From assembly GCA_964035545.1 (NCBI GenBank), contig OZ037768.1, forward strand, positions 19,447,700 through 19,511,699: a stretch of DNA of 64,000 nt. Direction: 5' to 3'. Below the pieces are notes generated by a model. It was not told the origin of the DNA. It ran no database searches and saw only the letters and a list, made by a program, of their open reading frames with translations. The stretch's first letter is position 1, and every line of letters starts with the position of its first letter. Below, piece by piece: positions 49,349 to 59,815 of the stretch. The DNA comes from Bugula neritina. Its lineage: Eukaryota; Bryozoa; Gymnolaemata; Cheilostomatida; Bugulidae. The translations under genes were made by a program, and so were the position numbers.

Positions 49349-52297
49349 ATGTCGTCACCCAGCTCTGATATGAAAGCCTTTAGAGAACTTGTTCGTAAGT
49401 GTAAGTCGCTGGTTGTGTTGACTGGAGCAGGCGTAAGTGCAGAAAGTGGAGTTCCAACCTTCAGAGGTGCAGGCGGCTACTGGAGAAGATGGAACGCTAC
49501 AGTAAGACACTGAACCATTCATTGAATGCTGTTTTAATGACTAATAATTCAAATTGCAGATTCCAACAATGTTTTTAGGATTTAGCCACGCCTGAAGCTT
49601 TTCATGAGAACCCCTCTTTAGTGTGGGAGTTTTATCACTACAGACGAGAAGTGATGGCTTCAAAGCACCCTAATCCAGTGAGTTGTTAGAATTGTTTTGT
49701 GAATACGTTTTTACCAATCTGTATGCATAGTTATCATACCTGCAATGGTTTCAAATCGAGTGAAGTTCTTGGTGCGATTACAGTCACAATTTTACTTCTT
49801 GTAAATAGAAAGTCATTATTGTAGGCTCATATTGCCATAGCTGAATGTGAAAAACGGTTCAAGGAAAGTGGTCGTAAAGTGACTGTCATAACTCAGAACA
49901 TTGATGGGTTGCATAAGCGCGCTGGGTCTAACAGGATATTAGAATTGCATGGTAATTAAATTACGGAATTGAGTTGACCAATTTTTAGCATTACCATCAT
50001 ATAGTAATGTCAAGTTCAAAATTACACTCAATCTCATCATTTATTAAGTTCAACTTTACAGTCAATAAGTTGCTTAGAAATGCTTGTTGTTTCAGGTAAT
50101 TTGTTTAAAACACGGTGTTTGAAATGTGGCAATGTAGCTGTTAATGTGGACTCACCTATATGTGAGGCACTCCAAGGCAGAGGGTGAGCTGAACTATTCT
50201 ATACTGTATTTACACGTATTCTCGTTGATTAATCTGTCACTCATTATGTCAGTACTTTTTACACTTTTGTTTCACTGTTTAGGGCACCAGATCCTGGTAC
50301 AGAGTCAGCGCTGATTCCAGAGGAACAGCTGCCGAGGTCAGTTTCTTTCTGCTGTTTGGGGGTCCAGTATGTTTAGTTATTAGTATGTCTAGTTATTAGT
50401 ATGGTTATTGGTATGTTTAGTTATTAGTAAATTAGTTGTTAGTATTGATGTTGAAAGCAGAAAACAAAGGCAACCTTAGGCTAATTTTGCATTAAAATAT
50501 TTCCACCGGTTACTTCATGTTGCTAGTCGTATAGTTGTTGAGTGAGTGGTGGCTTTGTAAGTCGGGGCAGGTGATGGTAATCTCTGCACTTCCTGTAGGT
50601 GTAAAGTTGGAGGATGCGGTGGTTTGGTACGACCTCATGTCGTGTGGTTCGGGGAATGTCTGGAGTCTTCTATCCTCGAGGAGGTCGACCAGGAGCTGCA
50701 AAACTGTGACTTGTGTATGCTGGTTGGTAGATTTTCTATTTCCACACACACACAGCACACGCACACAGCACACACATACACACACATGCATATATCATTA
50801 CATTTTACTTTAAATCATGCCTCTAGGAGTTGCATTCTTTTTCAACAATTAATTGGAACTTTGTTGTTGTGTAGATAGAAATAGATTGATATGCATATAT
50901 TCTAAAGCATATGTGAGATTCTGTATGGTGCATACACGCTGCTCTGTGGTGATGAAGCAGTCAGCATATATTGTTGCAGGTTGGAACGTCTTCTGTAGTC
51001 TATCCGGCAGCAGGCTTTGCTCCAGCTCTGGCTGCAAGAGGAGTTCCCGTAGCTGAGTTCAACATGGAGACAACATGGGCCACCAACCAGCTGGGGTGAG
51101 TCCCATTTGCCTGCTTTTTTATGCGAGAAAGAATTCTTATAAAAGCAGCAGAGTATTCTAGGTTAATTACACTCTGTAGTATGCAACAATTGTAGTTTGG
51201 AGTTGTGTTCTCACTAGACTAGCCCTGCATTCTAGTGATATAGTATTGTCACAGGTTACCTTGTTTTGTCTTTGGTAATGCAATTGGCCGCTTGGATCTT
51301 CAGCATCATTTTTATATTTCTGTTGGTAGTTTATTAATTTCAAAGTACTGCAAATTGTAATTTTTTTTACATAAAAAATATCTAATCTGTTTGACTTGGA
51401 TTTTAAAGAAAAATTAGTAACTTTAAAAAGCTAGTTGATGGTGACACTGTTTAGCCCTGTAGAGTTGCCTTCTTTTGTAAAATGTGCTAAAATAAGGTTT
51501 GCTTGTAACTTGGAATATTTTCCATAACCTGGCAGTTATAATTACTAAAGGGATTATGAAATGGATTTGAATACTAATACTCATCTGCATGATTTATAGA
51601 TGTATATGATTTATCTATTTTCCTGAAGTAGAGATTAGCTGCAGTTCATTTTCCTGTATTGCTACTCAAACCCATTATAATTTCACCAATTTAAATTTAG
51701 CTAAACTTCTATCAAGAACTCATTAATTAAGGATTGGGAAAGATGCAAGTGACTAACTAGTGCTACTCACAAAGTTGAGCGAACTTTGTTATTTAGCTAA
51801 GCAGTAGTTATAAGCTGAGTGAAACTCATAGGATGAGTACTATCTAAATATAGAGACACACTGGGAGATGGTAAAGCAAGTGATGAACTGAGTTTGATAG
51901 ATAGCTGTATTGAGTGTTAAAATTTCAGGGGGGGGGGGAAGAAGAAGAGGGGGAGGGTTTAAATGATATATAATATATGGATGTTTCATAGCTTCCCAAA
52001 ATGCATAGCCATGCAATAGAAATACAGCTCGTGTTTTGCAGCTAAGCATAAGCGATTGTTTTAAGAAATGTGATTGGGCCATAACCCAGTGCACATTATA
52101 ATGCTACAGGAGTAAGATATATTGCACAACATACATGGCGCTCACACAGGCAAAATAATATATTAAGTGAACTATTAAATTCAATAAAGGGAAATTATTG
52201 CTATAGTCTGTTTTAATTAAGTTTATGCTATTTATTATGTAGATTCCATTTCCATGGTCCAGCTGGTGAAAATGTTCCGGAAGCACTAAAACCATAA
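49349..52297 (+). CDS. SIRT5: SIRT5, NAD+-dependent lysine deacylase (desuccinylase/demalonylase type), 8 coding exons
   Basis: Exons 49349-49501, 49579-49677, 49825-49951, 50096-50183, 50283-50336, 50599-50722, 50980-51095, 52243-52297 give 271 aa. Class III sirtuin: [20 protein letters not shown] (NAD-binding loop), [10 protein letters not shown] with the Tyr and Arg that mark SIRT5's acidic acyl-group specificity (human Y102/R105), TQNIDGLH, catalytic His in LELHG, zinc ligands CLKC and CKVGGC, then VVWFGE and [10 protein letters not shown]. Exon 6 must end at CTG|GTTGGT to keep the GTSS motif. The protein starts at the residue matching human position 34: an in-frame TAA at 49328-49330 lies just upstream with no acceptor between, so no mitochondrial presequence is encoded here. 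A 3'-untranslated intron (donor 52308, acceptor at about 52664) contains a 21-bp minisatellite. Confidence 0.97.
50735..50795. repeat. CA-rich microsatellite in a SIRT5 intron
   Basis: (CACACA)-type run starting about 15 bp after the donor of SIRT5 exon 6. A similar CACACACA tract lies at 6708-6780 in ARMH3. Confidence 0.8.
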
Positions 52298-52318
52298 CTC
52301 ATCTCAGGTAGGCAATAT

Positions 52319-52598
52319 GTAATACCATGTACTCTGTGTGTAATACCATGTACTCTGTGTGTAATACCATGTACTCTGTGTGTAATACCATGTACTCTGT
52401 GTGTAATACCATGTACTCTGTCTGTAATACCATGTACTCTGTGTGTAATACCATGTACTCTGTGTGTAATATCGTGTACTCTGCGTGTAATACCATGTAC
52501 TCTGCGTGTAATACCATGTACTCTGTGTGTAATACCATGTACTCTGTGTGTAATACCATGTACTCTGTGTGTAATACCATGTACTCTGTGTGTAATAC
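52319..52598. repeat. 21-bp minisatellite, about 13 copies, just after a SIRT5 donor
   Basis: Unit GTAATACCATGTACTCTGTGT, about 13 copies, beginning 11 bp after the donor GTAGGC that follows the SIRT5 stop codon. Open frames on all strands are repeat artefacts of the seven-codon period. Confidence 0.95.
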
Positions 52599-52959
52599 CA
52601 ATACTTTGCTATTAATTTAAATTCCACTATAAATATAATATGTACAGTGTTGCATTATATTCAGGTTCTACTATGCTGAGCTATGGTCTGCCCTCTCCAC
52701 CTGCCACTTATAATCTTCCTACTAACTCTAACACAAGGCTTTGGCAGCTGAATATTTTTTATATAATTTTTTCTTCTATTATGTCATACACATCTGTCTT
52801 TATTACAAAATGGAATTTGAGTCATTATTTTATTAGCTTTGCAGAAAAGCTGTTCTTAACAACGGTGTTTTTCATGCTCAAATTTTTAAATGATATTTTA
52901 TGGTATTATCAGGGTATATTGAACTATTTTGTTATTCTTTATTATTTTGTATTTCTGAT

Positions 52960-52965
52960 AATAAA
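52960..52965 (+). terminator. Candidate SIRT5 polyadenylation signal (AATAAA)
   Basis: AATAAA at the end of the presumed last SIRT5 exon, about 660 bp beyond the stop codon by genomic distance, facing the peroxidase signal about 175 bp away. Confidence 0.5.
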
Positions 52966-53136
52966 ATCTCTATGCACATAAAACCTGGATTTGCTCTTAT
53001 TTTTTAACAACATCACGTATTCCCACTTCTACTTAGATGTTATCTACTTAGAGTTAACACTAAATCATATTCTCCTCTACGGATATCATTTAGAGATCAA
53101 ATAAGGGTTAGGAGGGAAAAAGGTATTAGAGTTGAG

Positions 53137-53142
53137 TTTATT
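53137..53142 (-). terminator. Candidate peroxidase-gene polyadenylation signal (AATAAA)
   Basis: TTTATT on plus, 226 bp beyond the peroxidase stop codon at 53368. Confidence 0.5.
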
Positions 53143-53367
53143 GTTGAATATATGTACACCAGTATCACTGCTATATTGATGGAGTAATAATATCTTCTGG
53201 AATGTTCTGAGAATTTGACATGTTATACTATCACGGTATTTATGCAACAGTTTATCATGATACAGATGGAGAAAAAGAGATTCACCATCTTTAAAGTTGA
53301 GTAGAACTCCAGCATCCAACTTTTATATAAATTATATTTCACCAAAACCTTGTTACAGAATTATTGA

Positions 53368-56300
53368 TTAAAGTCCTTGATTTACCATCTTTAAAAATGC
53401 TTCTATAAAGTCTCTTCTCCATTCTTCACTATTTCTAGCATAGATTTTCACCTGCAGGTAATATTGAAACTTGGTGTAAGCATTTATAAACATAGCAACT
53501 TTACATGCTCTTTGAAATTAGCTAATTCACCAAAACTTGGAAACCAGCCATAGACAATCAGCTTTCCTCTTACTGTGTATTGGCATAACTACCTAATTTA
53601 TGCATCAAATTACACCAGAAAGCTTTGTAGAAAGTTACTGACAGATCTAACAGGGTTAAGAAATAATACACTCAGCATGCATACTAAATATTGCCAATTT
53701 TGCAGTAAAAGCATGCGCATGAAAAACAGTGTGTCATATAACTCATACTAATTCTAGTTTATGCTGATGGTATATTTAGAAACGTTCACTTCGACATGTT
53801 TTGTCATCGGTTTAAAATGTTATCAAGTAAATCTGGTTTTTCTGATTTCTTTATGAAACTGAATATTTGGGTATTAGCATTATTTAGAAAAAAATAAATT
53901 CCAGAACTTTTTATCTGGTGAATTTTGCAGTTGCAAAGCTATACCCTAAATAATCATACAATAGATAAAGTTCTTATGTTTACACCCTGATATAATTAAT
54001 ATTATATATACAGCAGAGTATGCTCTCAGTATTTGCACACAAGTCCTCTACAATGCTAGTTTACCTGCGATGCATCAGAGGAATCTCTACAGCTCTTAGA
54101 GTTCAAACAGGATGGTTGGTTATTAGCAATAGAGAAGTCCTTGAAGAGAGCTAGATCACTGTTTAGCATCATTCTACTGTCATCACTCTCAGTAGCGTTC
54201 CATTGGTGTTTCCTGCCGTGTACATGTTGTAAAAACTCTTACTTATTCATTAAAAGATCAATTAAGACATGAGGTGACCAACTTCTTGATTATATAGATA
54301 CAAGGCAGTAGAGTTCTATGTTATAGTTATGTTACAGTTCTGTATAATATCTACATACATATACATTGTATATAACACCGATTAGAAATAGCCTGTTTAA
54401 GTCATATTCCCCTTCAATGTGCTGCATATAGATTGAAAAATAATTGCCCCCACTGGGAATCGAACCCGAGACCTCTGGCTTGGAAGCAAGTGTGCTAGCC
54501 ATTACACCAGGGGGACCACTAGGTAAACTCAACACTACATAGATCAGTGAATTACTATGGTGCAAGCAGTTTGTTTCTCAACATACCCTGAGACAAGTGT
54601 TGACTTCCAGTCAGTTCCAACTAAACTTTTATAGTAATGATTGTCAAGTATTAGTTCCGTGTTGTCCCACCTTCCAGCAAATCCCGAGTTCTCCAGGCGA
54701 CATCTGCCCACTGAATGTGCACCTAAAGTCAGCATGTAGTCCTTTCCAGACAGCATTCAAATCAAGTTTGATTATGATATAATGTAGTCAAGGCTTAGAC
54801 TTACATTCTAGTGAACAACAGCATTATGTAAATATATCTTATTTTTCTGTTTTAAAGTTTGTGGAATGTTAACTTTTTGTATACAAATGAAACTGCTACA
54901 AAAGCAATATATTCATAATATAATTATAACAATATACTAGGCCTATATTATTAATTTATTGTATATTCACCCAATAAAGCTATTGCTTGTTTTCGGCTCA
55001 AACCAAATTCTGCTACCAGATGGGCCACGTCGTCTGTTTTATCTCCCTAAAATAAATATAATACAACATTAGTTGTCAATGTTTCAAGTTTGTAAGGATG
55101 GTGCTACGAAAATATTTAGCAGGTTTTTTAATCTAGCAGCAAAGAGTTGCTTCATGATAAATACAGCTCTATAAAAATATCTTAATTAATGTGTTTCACT
55201 ATTTATAGACATAATAATGCGATTTTTGCTACTATTTGCAACAAGCCTTTTTTTTAAACATTCATAAGCTCAGACTGGATATTATATTAATCTGACAGGT
55301 TAATCCAGATAAAGATGATCTATTTCCAGCCCAAAACTCACTTCAAGTGATAATATCAAAAGTTAAAGCCCAACTAAATAACTTGGAGAAGAAAATTTTG
55401 ATCCTTTACAAAAGAAGGTTGCCAAACAATAGTTTGCTGTTAAATATTACTATTGTAATATAAATAAAAATAATAGTAATTTGTATGTTGAAGCACAAGT
55501 TTTTAATCTGCAACTTAGTTTTTAGCAGGAATAATTATTTGACGCCCTCTTAGCCCATCAAGGATGTAAATACATAAATTGACAGTAGTTTTATTTTTTT
55601 TACTTTGTTTTTGCTGCATTTCAAAATCGGTTGTTGTTTGAAACTGATTATTTAACTCTAAAGTGATCAAGTTGTGAGCCTAACTTACGTGAGGGAAGAC
55701 CAGCTCTCTGTTGTAATTGTCCGGGTCTCCGCATGTCCTCCTCCCACTAGTAAATGGTACGTTAACTGTCTCAGAACCCTCTGCAAAAGTGGTTTTATAC
55801 ATTTGCAATGAATATCAGAGCTATAAAACTGATAGTGTACATGTACGTGCACTCTCTAACTTAGTAAGTTAATAAATATATAAGATGTATGTTTTTTTGG
55901 AAAAGTCATTCTTATACTTGGGATGGATTTTAAAAACTTTTAAAAGAAACTGTCAAATATTGAAGTATTATGTAAAGTTTAGAAGAACCCGTTACCCGAA
56001 CAGGAAAAAGCGGAGATAGGTGAGAAATGGGAGAAATGCAAAGTTTAGAGGAATAATATAGTGTACTATCAGTGTAAGTATAGTATCTACTGACCTTCCA
56101 TCTCCATGCTTATCTTAATAGCCTCAGATGCCATGAGTACAATTGTGTCTGCTAGGGTGAGGATGCTGGCATGGGGCCCCCAAAACTGTCTGACTGCAGC
56201 ATAAGTTCCTCTCAAACCTTTATTATATTAAGCATTGTGTTACATCATATCATATTACATAATACTATATTATAATATACTATATTATGTTATAATACAG

Positions 56301-59167
56301 GATATTATAGTCTATAATATTATAACTTACTTTATATATTATATTATGCCATATTATAGTCTATTACATAACATCATAATTTAAATTATACTATATTATG
56401 TTATGTTATATAACTGTGTTGTATTATATTATACTACATAACATCATATTATATACTTTATTATAATATAATGTATTATGTCATTGTATTATAATATTGC
56501 TGTTATTATATATTATATTATATTATATTACATTATATTATATTATATTGTGGCAGCTACAGCAGCTGATGGGCTTCACAGATCATAATATAATCTTAGA
56601 ATGTTGCTATAGCTTTGGAGTTACTGTCACAATAGAATAGTTTTTAAGTAAAAAACATCTGGCAGCACTCACTACACATGCTTTAGTTACACTAACTACC
56701 TTCACTTTAACATGAATTGTAGCACTTCGTCTCAGGTAGGCTTAAGTATTGCTTATATTAATTGCATTTGTTTTTTTGTTTTAAATATCTACCTGTTTTA
56801 TTGCACGGTGTAGAGTAGTATGAAGGAGATTCTTAAAATAAAGCATATAATATTCTTTTAGAATAGAATATTGTTTAAAGGAAGATGTTATGGAATTGTA
56901 TTTATTTAACAAGCTTCTATGCCCTATGGAAATGACTAGATGCACAGGACACTACCTCTATTGGCTGGCTCTTCCTCATTGATACACCCGTCACATCCTC
57001 CAATACAGGTGTGGAATACCAGCTGTAGGAGGTTTGGGATCATTTCGTGCTACAAAATTATAACTTGTAAAGACTTCACAAATGTGAGTTAAATGAGTCA
57101 CCTTATGACTAATAAGCTAATATTTTATTTAGCCATTAAATTACATACTCAATAAAAATTAGTGATCATTAAATCTAATAGACTGTGCTTCATTAAACAC
57201 AGTCTTTGAAATTAGAATGAGCATAAACATTATATCCAAATGTGAAAGTTCGTTTTAATTTGTAATAATCTGTTTTATGTTTGATTTAATTATTTTCAAA
57301 TTTACATCATTATTAATGAAGACTTTTATGGCATTTCTCAGCTGTTCTACATTTTCAGATTGCCTCATTTGAAATGGTGATCTACTGCCCGTCTCTGTTG
57401 GTGAAGTTGCAGCTGCAGCAAGAGTCCTTCCACACAGACCTGTAACAGTTAATAGATATTAGTACTTTATATCTGGTGACCAGAGCTGCTTTTATATCTC
57501 AGGAACAAAGCAACACCCTGCGATTTACATGCGGTTTAAAATATTTTGCACTGCACTAGCTTCCTTCATATTGTGTTATTTAATAGACTCACAATATTAC
57601 AGTGTGTATTGATATACTTATGTTAGCTGTTTTATTTTTTTTATCTATAAGAGATCTAGAACATTTTACTACATTTAAATAAGAATACTTTTTTAACATT
57701 GCAAATTTTAGCCTTTATCATCCTGTGATAGTGCTATAGTGTACATACAAAGAACATACTATTATTAGCTATATAACATTTTAGTTTTATCATAAAACAT
57801 GCTGGGAGAGGAAACAACGATTACAAATAAAATATGTAAAATTTTTAATTTTTTTGTGCAATTAGGATTAAAAATATATAAAAGAACTACAGCTAATTAG
57901 CTAACATCAGAACATGAACTTGTCAGTCAAAGCAGTAGAAGTGTTCCATTATACTCTTAGTAAACTGTGCAAACTTGCTAGAGCTAGTATTTCTAACACT
58001 TAGATCCGGGAATTTTGCTTTGGCTTGGGTTTCTATTTTCGGTTCAGCTTCGAGTTTTTACTGCTTTATTTTGCAAGTTAATAACTTCTCATGCTACAAA
58101 TTTCTGTTCAAACTAATGTTGTTTAACGAAACTGGTTCTGCTCTCATCTCAATATTTAAATACTCACACATACACATGCACATGCTCAAGCAGTAAACAA
58201 TAAATAGAAACAGTGGTGCACAGTGCATTAAAATAAAGAAACATGTTAGACTTTCCTCATATACTGTTGTTTTTTATAAATCAAATTTGATCCACTTCTA
58301 GCGAAGGCTGAAAAATACCTGATTAATTTGCAATGGTAAAGAGTTTTTGCGTTACCTCTTCTTTGTTGCCGTCTGTTACAGCGTCTCTGCGTAGGTCTGG
58401 CCCTCGTAGCCTGCATCCCGGTTGCTGGACTCGCTCTCCTACCAAAACTTGGAAATGGCCTAAATGTGATGGGCTCAAAGTTGAAAAACCGGTTTTGAGG
58501 GAAATTTGAGGAAAAGCTGGCAAAGAAATCAGAAGATGGAATTATTCTCCTAAAAGAAAAGTTTAATCTGTAATAATATATTATAGTATGTTAGTAAACA
58601 GTGTACATTATATATAAACTTGTAGTAAATAGCACACTGATAGGATATGTCCTTGTAGACAAATACACTAAATAATACACTAGCATGTGATATACGTATA
58701 TAGTAAGAGCTATATATGCTATAAGGTATTGCACAGCACATAGCTAAGTACATATATCCAGTATATACTAGAAGGTGATGGACATGTGTATACATATATA
58801 GAGTAAATAGTATATATTAGGTTATCAATACCCTTGTTGAGATGATACTTTGACTGCTAAGGTGATAAATAGCACCAGAATGGCAAGTTTATTCTACAAC
58901 AAATGGTAAAATTGTATCACACAGTGCACTAAATTGCCATACAGTGAATTGTATTGTCATACAGTGCACTATACTATAGTACAGTGCAATATAATTTATT
59001 GTCATACAATGCATTATATTGGAAATTCAACCTGCATAGTGAAACAATGTACCCGAGCGTGATTTTGTATAAGATGATACCGAGAGCTCAAAATTTACCA
59101 AAAATTTTGTTTACAAAACTATTTTTAAACTTTCACTTTCACTACTCACCCCGAAGTCCATGGCCAT
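53368..59167 (-). CDS. Secreted ascorbate-peroxidase-like (plant-type) heme peroxidase, 11 coding exons
   Basis: Member of the peroxidase-catalase superfamily (ascorbate/cytochrome c peroxidase-like), which reduces H2O2 using heme; unusual in animals. Exons, minus: 59167-59150, 58893-58832, 58549-58356, 57439-57306, 57049-56956, 56217-56095, 55780-55689, 55046-54971, 54722-54587, 54212-54065, 53451-53368; phases close, 386 aa. Residues about 7-26 form a signal peptide (KLAILVLFITLAVKVSS). A Pro/Arg/Phe-rich stretch of about 65 residues follows. The domain then shows distal LVFHTCIGGCDGC, LADTIVLMAS, VPFTSGRRTCGDP, GLSRKQAIALLGAHSVGRC (proximal His), ENSGFAGRWDNT, LDNHYYKSL, MMLNSDLALFKDF and a C-terminal VKIYARNSEEWRRDFIEAF. 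The distal Arg expected three residues before FH is Gln here (LLQLVFH), and HDC is HTC. The extra Cys-rich insertion (CLNSKSC) lies near the end. Secretion is inferred from the first two small exons, which are the least certain. Confidence 0.92.
54445..54516 (-). pseudogene. tRNA-Gly(UCC)-like sequence, probably a tRNA pseudogene or SINE head
   Basis: 72 nt in a peroxidase intron. It has a good acceptor stem (GTCCCCC with TGGGGGC), a D arm, A box TGGTGTAATGG, B box GGTTCGATTCC and an anticodon loop CTTCCAA. The 5' side of the anticodon stem is one nucleotide short and does not pair with GCCAG, and the T stem has a C-A mismatch, so a working tRNA is unlikely. Confidence 0.6.
56222..56550. repeat. 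AT-rich microsatellite touching a peroxidase acceptor
   Basis: About 330 bp of drifting ATTATATTATA/CATATTAC words starting four bases upstream of the acceptor of exon 56217-56095. It replaces the usual pyrimidine tract. Confidence 0.85.
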
Positions 59168-59568
59168 GCTAAACCCCAACACCACGTAAATGTTTTGTTA
59201 ATAAAATACACCTTCTCAGTTAGCTCACACCACTCCTATGCTTCACCAGCAACTCAAGGGGCTCTACACTTTACACTAGATATATGCATACCTGGTGGAT
59301 ATTATAATTAATGTGTGATTAGATGTTTCAAAACTCTTTCTTAGCAGCCACTGGCACGAGACGGCATACGTTGAGTTCTGCTGAGATTAATGTGTAATCC
59401 ATTTCCTGTTATCAAGAGCAGGACAACTAGTGCCTACCCTCTCCCTATCTGAAACATCAATCAGGACTTCTCTACCTCAAACCTTACCGTCAAAATGTCA
59501 AATATTAATTAAGTTTTGCAGTTTGGTTCCTAGGCAGTGCCTTAACCTTAGACATATTTTAGCAGTAT
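59168..59568. other. Upstream of the peroxidase gene
   Basis: Presumed promoter and leader of the peroxidase gene. No distinctive motif seen. Confidence 0.3.
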
Positions 59569-59815
59569 GTTTCCATAGATCATAATGGGAGCAGCTGTGG
59601 TGTATGGGGTTAGAGTGCTGACTTAGTAAACATGAAGTAATGGGTTCGAACCTCAATAAGACCATTGATGATGTTAGAAAGAGCATCCAGTTATAATTGC
59701 TCCTGTGCCCCATCGGAATAAGTCTTTAGCCTGCTTTAAAAAGAAACCCTTTCCATCAGGGTTTCTCACAGGGCTAGTGACTATAAACTTGCGTGAGTTT
59801 CCATAGGTCACGATG
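59569..59815 (+). mobile_element. tRNA-derived SINE (copy 2) with imperfect target-site duplication
   Basis: Flanked by GTTTCCATAGATCATAATG (59569-59587) and GTTTCCATAGGTCACGATG (59797-59815), 16 of 19 identical. The body has the same order as copy 1: tRNA-like head with GGGTTCGAACC B box, GATGTTAGAAAGAGCATCCA centre, TTGCTCCTGTGCC, then AAACCCTTTCCATCAGGGTT and ACTATAAACTTGCGTGAG. Confidence 0.85.

Noticed and set aside
52299-52627. Open frames over the SIRT5 3' array
   Set aside because: Artefact of the 21-bp array; located after the stop codon in an untranslated intron.
52640-52981. 113-codon plus-strand open frame after SIRT5
   Set aside because: It falls in the presumed SIRT5 3' untranslated exon, is AT-driven and hydrophobic and ends at the polyadenylation signal.
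54445-54516. Functional tRNA-Gly(UCC)
   Set aside because: Anticodon stem is one base short and unpaired, and the T stem has a mismatch; called a pseudogene or SINE head instead.
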